From Ferrithrix thermotolerans DSM 19514 (GTDB taxonomy: Bacteria > Actinomycetota > Acidimicrobiia > Acidimicrobiales > Ilumatobacteraceae): 8,418 nucleotides of DNA. How positions within the stretch are numbered: position 1 is the stretch's first letter; every line of letters begins with the position of its first letter. Under the pieces are notes generated by a model that did no database searches, was not told where the DNA came from, and saw only the letters and a program-made list of their open reading frames with translations. Made by a program: the position numbers and the translations under genes. Location: positions 1 through 8,418 of the forward strand of contig CAMCUE010000042.1 in NCBI GenBank assembly GCA_945878705.1, read 5' to 3'. Positions 1 to 6,746 of this stretch are shown piece by piece.

Positions 1-1311
1 CTTGTAGATGCTGCAACCGCATCATGGGATACTGCAGTTCGCGATGGTGAAGAATTTGGAGTACGCAATAGTCAGGCGTCAGTCCTTGCGCCAACCGGCA
101 CGATTGGCTTAATGATGGACTGCGACACAACCGGAATCGAACCAGATCTTGGTTTGGTTAAGTTCAAGAAGCTTGTCGGCGGTGGAAACATGACGATCGT
201 CAACCAGACTGTGCCGCGTGCGCTGAAGCAACTCGGTTACGAGGGGCCAGTTGTCGAGCGAATAATTGCTTACATCGACGAGAACAAAACAATCGTTGGT
301 TCACCAGACTTAAAAACCGAACACTTGCCAGTATTTGCCTGCTCAATGGGCGACAATACGATTCACTACGAAGGTCATGTGCGAATGATGGGCGCGGCTC
401 AACCGTTCTTGTCTGGCGCGATTTCAAAGACCGTAAACATGCCAGAAGAAGTATCAATTGAAGACATTGAATCGTTGCACATGCTTTCATGGGAGCTCGG
501 AATCAAAGCAGTAGCTGTTTACCGAGACAACTGCAAAGTCGGTCAGCCGCTTTCAACTGCCAAAAAAGATAGTGAGACCGGCACTCAAGATGCTGATGCT
601 GCTGCAAATTCGGCGACGCAAGTTATTGAGCGCATCGTTGACCGGGTCGTTCACCAACCAGTCCGTCAGAAATTGCCACGATCTCGTCGTGGTCGAACTT
701 TTGAGTTCAGGGTTGCAGATTGCAAAGGTTTTGCCACGATCGGCGAATATGCAGACGGTCGACCAGGCGAAGTGTTCTTGACAGTTTCAAAACAAGGTTC
801 AACTCTCGCTGGCATCATGGACGCTTTTGCTAAGAGCATCTCGTATGGTTTGCAATACGGCGTGCCTCTGCGAGCATTCATCGAAGCATTCGTCAACACG
901 CGTTTCGAACCAGCAGGCATGACCGATGATCCAGATATTCGCATGGCTTCATCGATCGTCGACTATCTATTCCGTCGACTTGCTGTTGAATATCTAACAA
1001 CGGATGAACGCGCCGAACTTGGAGTATTCACTCGTGAAGAGCGCATGCAACCAACGCTTCCAGGTGTCGAAGAATCAATTACTCAGACGACGCAGGGCAC
1101 AGATATTTTTGCTGATCCTAAAACGATTCCATCGGCAAGCGAGTTGGCTGCTCAAATTGATGCCGGCGCTTATTCTGTGCCTCCAGCAAAAATAGTGAAA
1201 AAGCAAAAAGCAACTGGCATGATCTGTTCAACATGTGGTTCAGCAAATATGCAACGCGCTGGCGCGTGCTATGTCTGTGGAGACTGCGGCACATCTAGCG
1301 GTTGTTCATAA
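1..1311 (+). CDS. nrdJ: Adenosylcobalamin-dependent (class II) ribonucleoside-diphosphate reductase, C-terminal part
   Basis: This enzyme reduces ribonucleotides to deoxyribonucleotides in the cytoplasm, using adenosylcobalamin to generate the radical. The frame is open from base 1, so the gene begins upstream of the window and 436 C-terminal codons are visible. The ATG at 112 is internal. The family substrate loop APTGTIG is at bases 88-108, followed by MMDCDTTGIEPD and the end of the catalytic barrel (LGIKAVAVYRDNCK, around bases 505-537). A polar linker follows (about 541-650), then a TSCPD-type domain (about 690-1000) with GEVFLTVSKQGSTLAG and RFEPAGMTDDPDIRMA. The C-terminus has six cysteines in the pattern CxxC-x10-CxxCxxC-x5-C (codons at 1225, 1234, 1267, 1276, 1285, 1303), as expected for the redox-active or zinc-binding tail of NrdJ. 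The stop is TAA. The next gene starts 17 bp later on the same strand. Identification is firm; only the N-terminus is unseen. Confidence 0.96.
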   Translation, partial: LVDAATASWDTAVRDGEEFGVRNSQASVLAPTGTIGLMMDCDTTGIEPDLGLVKFKKLVGGGNMTIVNQTVPRALKQLGYEGPVVERIIAYIDENKTIVGSPDLKTEHLPVFACSMGDNTIHYEGHVRMMGAAQPFLSGAISKTVNMPEEVSIEDIESLHMLSWELGIKAVAVYRDNCKVGQPLSTAKKDSETGTQDADAAANSATQVIERIVDRVVHQPVRQKLPRSRRGRTFEFRVADCKGFATIGEYADGRPGEVFLTVSKQGSTLAGIMDAFAKSISYGLQYGVPLRAFIEAFVNTRFEPAGMTDDPDIRMASSIVDYLFRRLAVEYLTTDERAELGVFTREERMQPTLPGVEESITQTTQGTDIFADPKTIPSASELAAQIDAGAYSVPPAKIVKKQKATGMICSTCGSANMQRAGACYVCGDCGTSSGCS

Positions 1312-1328
1312 TCATCTAGATTTAGCGA

Positions 1329-2435
1329 GTGGCTAATAATCGCCAGTCCGTAGAGATTGCGTGGTTCTCTGCGCTTTGCGACGACGACTACGAATTTCTT
1401 GGCGTGCCAGATGATGACCTGCAATCTTCGTGGTCACACTGCGCAGACATCGTGCGTCGCGCCGAAATTAACGGCTTTGACAATGTGCTTTTGCCTTCTG
1501 GGTACAGCCTCGGCATTGATGCCACAGCTTTTGCAGCAGGGATCGCCGCGCTTACAAAAGACATTCGTTTATTGCTTGCCGTGCGACTCGGAGAACTAGT
1601 CGTACCCCAACTTGCCAGGCAAATTGCGACATTGCAACAAATCTCTAATTCTCGACTTGTTGTGAATGCGATCTCATCAGAAATGCCCGGTGAACGTTTG
1701 TCCAGTGAGGCGCGATATCGCCGTACCACTGAATATTTATATGCACTCGGTGAGTTGTTACAAGGGCGAGCGGTAGATCTTGAGGGCGAGTTTTTGCAAC
1801 TACATATTGATCCTCCACGAATCGCGCTACAAGGTCATGGATGTCCGCCAATATATTTTGGAGGACTCTCAGAAGCGGCTCGGGACTGCGCGGCGGCTAG
1901 TGCTGATGTTTATTTAATGTGGCCGGATACGACCTCCAAGGTTTCAAGTGTGATCGTCGATTTGCAAATGCGTGCCCAACACTTCGGCAGAAGATTAAGT
2001 TTCGGTTGGCGCAGTCATGTAATCGTGCGTGAAACCGAGCGCGAAGCTCGCGAAGCTGCTCGGCGATTGTTGTCGCGCTTAGACCCAGTAATCGGCGACG
2101 CAATTCGAGCCCGATCGTTAGATGCAACTTCAACTGGTGTTAACCGTCAAAGCGAACTTCGCTCTGAGTCTGATGACGAAGGGTACATCGAACAAAATCT
2201 ATGGACTGGTGTCGGTCGCGCCCGAAGCGGTGCGGGTATTGCCATTGTCGGCGATCCTGATCAAGTCACGGCGAAATTAAACGAACTCGCCGATGCAGGG
2301 GTTTCGGCGTTCATCCTGTCTGGCTATCCGCACCTTGCAGAATGTGATTTGTTCGCTCGCTATGTTTTGCCCAGAATTAATCACGGGCCATTGTCACTAG
2401 CTCATACCCCAACCGCTTTACACGAGCCGAGTTAA
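1329..2435 (+). CDS. LLM-class flavin-dependent monooxygenase, alkanesulfonate monooxygenase (SsuD)-like
   Basis: The protein (368 aa) belongs to the bacterial luciferase-like TIM-barrel family, whose members use reduced flavin and O2; SsuD itself releases sulfite from alkanesulfonates. Close SsuD resemblance is visible at TLQQISNSRLVVNAISS (residues 101-117), PPIYFGG (173-179), WRSHVIVRET (227-236), NLWTGVG (290-296), GAGIAIVGDP (301-310) and FILSGYPHL (328-336). Against E. coli SsuD as I recall it, Arg226, His228, Arg297 and Tyr331 correspond to R228, H230, R299 and Y333. The positions of Cys54 and His11 appear to be Leu and Cys here, so the substrate may differ. The start is GTG: an in-frame TAG at 1323-1325 excludes anything upstream, and the next in-frame Met is residue 119, after conserved sequence. 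No clear Shine-Dalgarno is seen. No flavin reductase or sulfonate transporter is in the window. It could share a transcript with nrdJ. The family is secure, the substrate is not. Confidence 0.88.
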   Translation: MANNRQSVEIAWFSALCDDDYEFLGVPDDDLQSSWSHCADIVRRAEINGFDNVLLPSGYSLGIDATAFAAGIAALTKDIRLLLAVRLGELVVPQLARQIATLQQISNSRLVVNAISSEMPGERLSSEARYRRTTEYLYALGELLQGRAVDLEGEFLQLHIDPPRIALQGHGCPPIYFGGLSEAARDCAAASADVYLMWPDTTSKVSSVIVDLQMRAQHFGRRLSFGWRSHVIVRETEREAREAARRLLSRLDPVIGDAIRARSLDATSTGVNRQSELRSESDDEGYIEQNLWTGVGRARSGAGIAIVGDPDQVTAKLNELADAGVSAFILSGYPHLAECDLFARYVLPRINHGPLSLAHTPTALHEPS

Positions 2436-2447
2436 ATAGCTAGTTAA
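2432..2447. repeat. 16-bp near-palindrome covering both convergent stop codons
   Basis: The sequence TTAAATAGCTAGTTAA is an inverted repeat with a single mismatched pair. It contains the TAA stop of the plus-strand monooxygenase (2433-2435), the whole 4-bp intergenic gap, and the TAG stop of the minus-strand P450 (2440-2442). It has no loop and no T tract in the style of an intrinsic terminator, so a role in ending transcription from both sides is only a possibility. AT-rich stop-codon sequence alone can produce such symmetry. Confidence 0.3.
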
Positions 2448-3690
2448 TTCGACAATTGACGCGTTTGATTCCGTTAATGAAATTGCTCTGCAAATAGGCA
2501 GGTTCGCCTGTGATCCGTAGGTTCGGTACTCGTCTGCGGATTTCGTCAAACATCACGGCAATTTCGCGTCGTGCCAAATTTGCTCCAAGACAAAAGTGTG
2601 GACCGCCTGCGCCAAAACCAATCTGCGATGGCTGAGCGGTGCGGGTGACATCAAACTTGAAGGGATCAGCAAAAATTCGTTCATCACGGTTACCAGAGTT
2701 ATAGAACAACACAACTTTTTGATTTTGTTTAATCTGAGTTCCATTTATTTCAGTGTCTTGAGTTGCGGTTCGACGAAAGTGCATGACTGGCGTTGCCCAC
2801 CGAACTATTTCTTCGACGGCTGTTTTTGTGTGCGTCTCAAAATCGCCGAACCACTTCGCGCGTTGATCTGGGTTCTCGTTGAGCGCAAGCATTCCATGTG
2901 TAATTGCATTTCTCGTCGTTTCGTTGCCGGCGACTACCAACAGAATAAAAAAACTGCCAAACTCTTGCGACGAAAGTCTTTCGCCGTCAACAACTGCATG
3001 CATCATCACACTCGTCAAATCATCTGTTGGGTTCGCTAGTCGAGCCTCACCGAGTGCTTGGGCGTAGGTGAACATTCCAATTCCGGCTTCCATCAGCCCT
3101 TCGATTGAACCCGAAAAATCAGGATCTCCTGCACCGAGAATTGTATTCGTCCAGTTAAAAATCTGTCGTTCGTCGGATTCCGGAATCCCCATCATCTCGC
3201 AAATAATTTGTAACGGAAACTTTCCAGCAATTGCGTCAACAAAGTCAAACTCTTGATCGCTGAATTCGTCCAGCACTCTGTCGATAATCGTGCGGGCCTT
3301 GATCTTCACATACTCTTCGATTCGAGCAATTTCGCGGGGAGTAAAACCCTTAGAGACAATAGACCGCAAGCGAAAATGTTTTGGGTCGTCCATTCCGATC
3401 ATCGAACCGAAAAACTCGTTCAGTTCGGGCGATAGGTCGGCGATGTTTGAGCCCTTACCACTGCAAAATAGTTCTGGATTACGACTTGCATGCCAGATGT
3501 CGTCGTGCCGGGTGAGTGCAAAATAGCCAGGACCTTTCGGCACAAAGACAAAATCCATTTCTTCAAAAAATTGAATCGGGGATTCATTGCGCAATTTTGC
3601 GAACGCCGATTCACGGTAGTCCCGTGGCGCATTCCAGAACTCTGTCGCCGAAAGGTCAATTTCATCCAGTGCTACATCAAATAACTGCAT
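2440..3690 (-). CDS. Cytochrome P450 (CYP124/125/142-like)
   Basis: This is a soluble heme monooxygenase of 416 aa, the normal length for a bacterial P450, with no membrane anchor. All signatures are present: the C-helix HxxxR (H105, R109), the oxygen-activating I-helix AGNETT (254-259), the K-helix ExxR (E294-R297), and the heme loop FGAGGPHFCLG (359-369) with C367 as the iron ligand. The GAGGPHFCLGANLARRE heme loop, the MDDPKHFRLR region (100-109) and VVAGNETTRNAITHGM are typical of the actinobacterial CYP124/125/142 group. Those enzymes hydroxylate the terminal carbon of sterol side chains or branched lipids, so a lipid, steroid or isoprenoid substrate is a reasonable inference but unproven. 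Redox partners (ferredoxin and its reductase) are not in the window. The ATG at 3690 has no good Shine-Dalgarno, and the next Met (residue 45) would remove the N-terminal region. It lies 66 bp downstream of the isomerase gene on the same strand. Confidence 0.95.
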   Translation of the reverse strand: MQLFDVALDEIDLSATEFWNAPRDYRESAFAKLRNESPIQFFEEMDFVFVPKGPGYFALTRHDDIWHASRNPELFCSGKGSNIADLSPELNEFFGSMIGMDDPKHFRLRSIVSKGFTPREIARIEEYVKIKARTIIDRVLDEFSDQEFDFVDAIAGKFPLQIICEMMGIPESDERQIFNWTNTILGAGDPDFSGSIEGLMEAGIGMFTYAQALGEARLANPTDDLTSVMMHAVVDGERLSSQEFGSFFILLVVAGNETTRNAITHGMLALNENPDQRAKWFGDFETHTKTAVEEIVRWATPVMHFRRTATQDTEINGTQIKQNQKVVLFYNSGNRDERIFADPFKFDVTRTAQPSQIGFGAGGPHFCLGANLARREIAVMFDEIRRRVPNLRITGEPAYLQSNFINGIKRVNCRIN

Positions 3691-3756
3691 CTCAGAAGAC
3701 TAGAACGACAGCACCTCTCAACCCCACTCGGGCATCAAAGGGCTTATGGTAATAAA
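3691..3756 (-). other. 66-bp intergenic gap before the P450 gene
   Basis: This is the only gap in the window longer than 30 bp. It separates the TGA of the isomerase gene from the ATG of the P450. I see no convincing terminator (only a 3-bp CCC/GGG stem), no clear -35/-10 pair and no strong ribosome binding site. Whether the P450 is read from the upstream operon or from its own weak promoter cannot be decided by eye. Confidence 0.4.
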
Positions 3757-4698
3757 TCAATTCTTTTGGATTTTTGAGAGAACTGTTAGTGCATAACTTG
3801 CGGCATCAATTGTTCCCTGTTCGAATGTGTCGTAAGGGTCTTCGTTTTCAATGCTGAGTACGTCGTCATAACCAATACCTTTAAGCGCGTTGAAAAATGG
3901 AGTCCAAAACACGTCACCGTGACCTTTGCCGACCGTTCGAAAGTTCCATGAGCGCTCTGCAGGATTCGCAAATGTTCGGCTATCCAATGTGCCCGCGATG
4001 CCAAGTTGCTGCTGGTTAAATTCAAGATCCTTTAGGTGTACGTGATGGACTGCATCACCAAGTGCATGAACCATCGCAATTGGGTCCATGTGTTGCCAAA
4101 ACAGGTGGCTTGGGTCAACATTCGCACCGATAATCGGACCAATATGCTTTCTGATTTTAAGCAAGGTCGGTGTGTTGTAAACCAGATGCATCGGATGAAG
4201 TTCGAAAGCGATTTTTTCAATGCCATGATCGTTACCAAAGGCAGCTAGTTCTGTCCATAGATCAAGTGTTTGCACCCATTGTCGGTTGAGTAAGTCGACG
4301 CCGTCAGATGGCCAAGGAAAAAATATCCAATTGATTGTTGACGAGTTTGGGCCGTCTCCGGGGCACCCCGACATCGTGACTATTTTCTTTACGTCTAATA
4401 GTTGAGCAAGTTTCATCGCCCCCTTAATGATCTCGACATGTTCGTTACCTTTAATTGGATGCATCGGCCAGGCTGAACAATTCAGTGCGCCAATGCGAAG
4501 TCCGCGATCGTTTAGTTCGCCGATAAGAGTGTCGCGAGCTTTTTCGTTGCTCAACAGTTCTGAAAGATTCATATGCGGTGCGCTTGACTGACCGCCGACA
4601 GCAAGTTCGACGGCGGTGGCGCCTGCTTTGGCTATTACATCCAGAGCATCTGTACGAGAGAGGTTCTGAACCGAGTCTGTATATACGCATAGTTCCAT
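3757..4698 (-). CDS. Sugar phosphate isomerase/epimerase, xylose-isomerase-like TIM barrel
   Basis: This cytoplasmic protein (313 aa) has the AP-endonuclease-2/xylose-isomerase TIM-barrel fold, a family of metal-dependent isomerases, epimerases and dehydratases of sugars and inososes. Likely metal and substrate ligands are E166 and H168 (FELHP), D195 and H198 (DPSH), H219 and H221 (HVHLKD), R254 (RTVGKGHG) and E284/E286 (SIENEDP). The segment SGCPGD (110-115) followed by FFPWP (126-130) and LFWQ (199-202) marks a subfamily that often accompanies Gfo/Idh/MocA dehydrogenases. It does not look like canonical IolE, whose N-terminus is different, nor closely like IolI or IolH, though an inosose isomerase role fits the neighbourhood. 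The ATG is preceded by a purine-rich AAAGAG 12 nt away. The Gfo/Idh gene ends 28 bp upstream, supporting co-transcription. Fold and family are clear, the reaction is not. Confidence 0.88.
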   Translation of the reverse strand: MELCVYTDSVQNLSRTDALDVIAKAGATAVELAVGGQSSAPHMNLSELLSNEKARDTLIGELNDRGLRIGALNCSAWPMHPIKGNEHVEIIKGAMKLAQLLDVKKIVTMSGCPGDGPNSSTINWIFFPWPSDGVDLLNRQWVQTLDLWTELAAFGNDHGIEKIAFELHPMHLVYNTPTLLKIRKHIGPIIGANVDPSHLFWQHMDPIAMVHALGDAVHHVHLKDLEFNQQQLGIAGTLDSRTFANPAERSWNFRTVGKGHGDVFWTPFFNALKGIGYDDVLSIENEDPYDTFEQGTIDAASYALTVLSKIQKN

Positions 4699-4710
4699 AG
4701 TTATATCTAT

Positions 4711-4716
4711 CTCTTT
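4711..4716 (-). promoter_or_regulatory. Probable ribosome binding site of the isomerase gene
   Basis: The minus strand reads AAAGAG inside a purine-rich GAAAGAGA, separated by 12 nt from the ATG at 4698. The spacing is a little long. It is the best Shine-Dalgarno-like sequence among the starts in this operon, and it supports this start and independent initiation after the 28-bp gap. Confidence 0.45.
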
Positions 4717-4726
4717 CTATTTTGCT

Positions 4727-5905
4727 TTAATTTAAACCGAAAAGATTGTGTTTTCTAACTGGCGAATCTTTCGCACTACTAGTGAAGTCCAAATCTTTTA
4801 TTCCACTGACACCTTTAATGTGAAGCGGGCTTGAAACTTCGAGAGGCACGGATATTGATCGACCAGTAGCGGCTGATGCATAACTAGCCAAAGTCATTTC
4901 AAGTACTTCTAATCCAATTTCGCCGCTAGCTACTGAAAGTTTTTCGTGTTCAATAGCATCGGCAATGTCAACTAATGCAGCGGCAATTGACCAGCGGATT
5001 TTGTCGTGTATAGATTCGCTATTAGGTTCAAAATTGACCGGTTCAACTCTTGTATCGGAGTCAACTGTTACGACCATGTCTTCAAAAGCAGACCATGGGC
5101 AAGTTCCAAAGTTTTCGTAGTTGACGCGAAGTCGACCTTTGCTACCGACGATGTCGATACCGCCGTGTCCATGTCCCCAGCCGATATTGACGAGCGCGGC
5201 TCTGTCGCCAGATTCAAGTCGACAAAGCGCAAGGCTTTCAACTTCGTCTCCTTGCGTATGGCTCGTCACGTGCGCTGAGACACGTTGAGTCGGTGATCCA
5301 AGAAAATGATTCGCAAGATAGACGCCGTGGATCATGTCCATCAACACACCACCGCCAGAAGATGCGTAGTCGTGACGCCACTTTGGTTTGAAACCGCTCG
5401 CGCCCATTGAATCTACAACACCTAAGAAATTAACTGTCACGACACGCACATCACCGAGTTCGCCTGAATCAAGAATGCGCTTTGCCGCAACTACCTCAGG
5501 AAAAAACAAATAATTATGAATTACGGCCAACTTCACTCCCGCTTTTTTGGCTGCGTGAATTGCCGCACTCGCATCAGCGGGTACCGCAGCGAGTGGTTTT
5601 TCGCAAACTATGTTGTGTCCTGAATTGGCTGCGGCCTCAATTAGTTCTCGGTGCAAGTGTTGGGGAGTGCAGATGTCAATTAAGTCAAGATCGGATCGTT
5701 TGATTAGTTCAAGCGGATCGGAATATCCATCTCGGGGGGTGAGCCTGGCTTTTGCCAAACCCAGTTCACGTTGCGTCTCAAATGGGTCGGCAACAGCCAC
5801 TATTTCGAAACGTTCTGGAGTCTCTAAATAGGCAGGAATATGCCCGTTCAATGCGATGTTTCCGCAACCAATCAATCCGACGCGAAGTTTACCCATAAGT
5901 TTCAT
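4727..5905 (-). CDS. Gfo/Idh/MocA family oxidoreductase (polyol or sugar dehydrogenase)
   Basis: This is an NAD(P)-dependent dehydrogenase of the glucose-fructose oxidoreductase/inositol dehydrogenase family, 392 aa. The Rossmann fold opens with GLIGCGNI (residues 10-17), and the family EKP motif is at 102-104 with K103 the expected catalytic lysine. The second domain has SSGGGVLMDMIHGVY (182-196) with D190 and H193 as likely catalytic residues. The family end motif GRSISVPL is at 348-355, and about 37 more residues follow with no recognisable motif. The D-x2-H spacing differs from the D-x3-H of myo-inositol dehydrogenase as I recall it, and the region after EKP does not read like IolG, so I do not assign iolG. 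In this operon it probably oxidises an inositol isomer, a derivative or a sugar. The ATG at 5905 overlaps iolB by 17 bp. The alternative ATG at 5896 (residue 4) would give an 8-bp overlap and is also plausible. Confidence 0.9.
   Translation of the reverse strand: MKLMGKLRVGLIGCGNIALNGHIPAYLETPERFEIVAVADPFETQRELGLAKARLTPRDGYSDPLELIKRSDLDLIDICTPQHLHRELIEAAANSGHNIVCEKPLAAVPADASAAIHAAKKAGVKLAVIHNYLFFPEVVAAKRILDSGELGDVRVVTVNFLGVVDSMGASGFKPKWRHDYASSGGGVLMDMIHGVYLANHFLGSPTQRVSAHVTSHTQGDEVESLALCRLESGDRAALVNIGWGHGHGGIDIVGSKGRLRVNYENFGTCPWSAFEDMVVTVDSDTRVEPVNFEPNSESIHDKIRWSIAAALVDIADAIEHEKLSVASGEIGLEVLEMTLASYASAATGRSISVPLEVSSPLHIKGVSGIKDLDFTSSAKDSPVRKHNLFGLN
5889..5905 (-). other. Overlap of the iolB end with the Gfo/Idh gene start
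   Basis: The last codons and the TAA (5889-5891) of iolB lie inside the start region of the dehydrogenase gene. Two in-frame ATGs compete. The one at 5905 has AGAGA only 3 nt upstream, and the one at 5896 (ATGGGTAA) overlaps the iolB stop more tightly and has GGATG 6 nt upstream. Either arrangement implies translational coupling. Confidence 0.6.
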
Positions 5906-6746
5906 CCATCTCTAACGGCAGTTCCATTTGATTTTTCGACCAATCGCTTTCGATCCAAGTATGTGCAACATCAAAACATGGTTTGACTGCGCGTTCATCG
6001 TTTGTTGGGTGTCCTGCCAAATAATTAAGTAGCCACATGTTGTGACCTGGAGACGCAGTTGCCAGGTGGTACCCCCATGGAATCACCACTAGATCACCAT
6101 CTTGAACCATAAAGTGCTCATCAGAGTTTTCATTTTCATATGCATCTAACTTGTAGTTTCGATGAAAACCAAAACCGTCACTGCGATCAAAACGGAAGTA
6201 ATAAGTTTCCTCCAAATATGGAGATCCGTTAGTGCCGTCATGGCAGTGGGGCGGCCAACCTGACCATGCACCTCGCGGCACGTATGCCTCGTAGAGAATT
6301 AAGCGTTCGGCAGGCAATGGGTGGGCGAGTAGATGGTTTACTTGCCGTCTGGCAGAACCGCCACCTCGCACTTCAACTCGCATTTCATTAGGTTCAAAAA
6401 CACGAATTGGATAACGACCTTCTGCCGGTGCTCCACCAATCGTAAATTCAAAACTACTTTCAGCAGTAATCGAAATTAGATGACCTGGTGGAACATAAAC
6501 AACCTGCGGCGATTGTTTGAAAATATCGGATCGCTGCAGGTAGATCTTTTCTTCGCCAACTTCAACAAAACCTGAACCTGAAATTGGAACTATTGCAACT
6601 TCGCGATCTCTTGAGTTGTGTTCAAAACTTTTAGATTTTTCAAGTTTTACGACGTTGAAATCAAGATATGTCCAACCAATTGATTTAGGTGTTACATCAA
6701 ATTGTGTCCCATCAACGTTTTTAAATGGTCTGTGTAGATTGCTCAC
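5889..6746 (-). CDS. iolB: 5-deoxy-glucuronate isomerase (IolB)
   Basis: This enzyme converts 5-deoxy-D-glucuronate, the product of IolD, into 2-deoxy-5-keto-D-gluconate for phosphorylation by IolC in cytoplasmic myo-inositol catabolism. The protein (285 aa, close to the usual size of about 270) is a double cupin of the IolB/KduI family. The conserved C-terminal cupin carries NHLLAHPLPAERL (137-149), WSGWPPHCHD (161-170), LEETYYFRF (178-186), GFGFHRNY (191-198), VIPWGYH (221-227) and NMWLLNYLAG (236-245). H167, H169, E179 or E180, and H227 are the expected metal ligands. The start is GTG (6744-6746), overlapping the iolD TGA in a GTGA. No strong Shine-Dalgarno precedes it, so translation is probably coupled to iolD. 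Identification rests on several long family-specific motifs. Confidence 0.95.
   Translation of the reverse strand: MSNLHRPFKNVDGTQFDVTPKSIGWTYLDFNVVKLEKSKSFEHNSRDREVAIVPISGSGFVEVGEEKIYLQRSDIFKQSPQVVYVPPGHLISITAESSFEFTIGGAPAEGRYPIRVFEPNEMRVEVRGGGSARRQVNHLLAHPLPAERLILYEAYVPRGAWSGWPPHCHDGTNGSPYLEETYYFRFDRSDGFGFHRNYKLDAYENENSDEHFMVQDGDLVVIPWGYHLATASPGHNMWLLNYLAGHPTNDERAVKPCFDVAHTWIESDWSKNQMELPLEMDETYG
6743..6746 (-). other. GTGA stop/start overlap of iolD and iolB
   Basis: On the minus strand the bases GTGA hold both the GTG start of iolB and the TGA stop of iolD. This 4-bp overlap is typical of translationally coupled operon genes and fits two consecutive steps of one pathway. Confidence 0.85.

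Noticed and set aside
112..1311. ATG at 112 as the start of the nrdJ coding region
   Set aside because: The frame is open back to base 1, and the upstream codons encode conserved NrdJ sequence (RNSQASVLAPTGTIG), so the ATG is internal.
1388..1729. 113-codon open frame on the minus strand opposite the monooxygenase gene
   Set aside because: It is an antisense shadow of conserved SsuD-like sequence with no family resemblance and no start signal.
2596..3039. 147-codon open frame on the plus strand opposite the P450 gene
   Set aside because: It lies wholly antisense to well-conserved P450 sequence, including the ExxR and I-helix regions, and its translation shows no recognisable motif.
3691..3756. 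Possible sigma-70-like promoter for the P450 gene
   Set aside because: TTGATT near the upstream stop has no acceptable -10 box at the right spacing, so it is too weak to annotate.
3715..3780. 7-bp inverted repeat CTCTCAA (3715-3721) / TTGAGAG (3774-3780) around the isomerase stop
   Set aside because: It is short with a spacer of over 50 bp and lies partly in coding sequence, so it is expected by chance and is not a convincing terminator or operator.
4727..5905. Assignment of the Gfo/Idh gene as iolG
   Set aside because: Context suggests it, but the catalytic spacing, the sequence after EKP and the longer C-terminus do not match IolG as I know it, so only the family is given.
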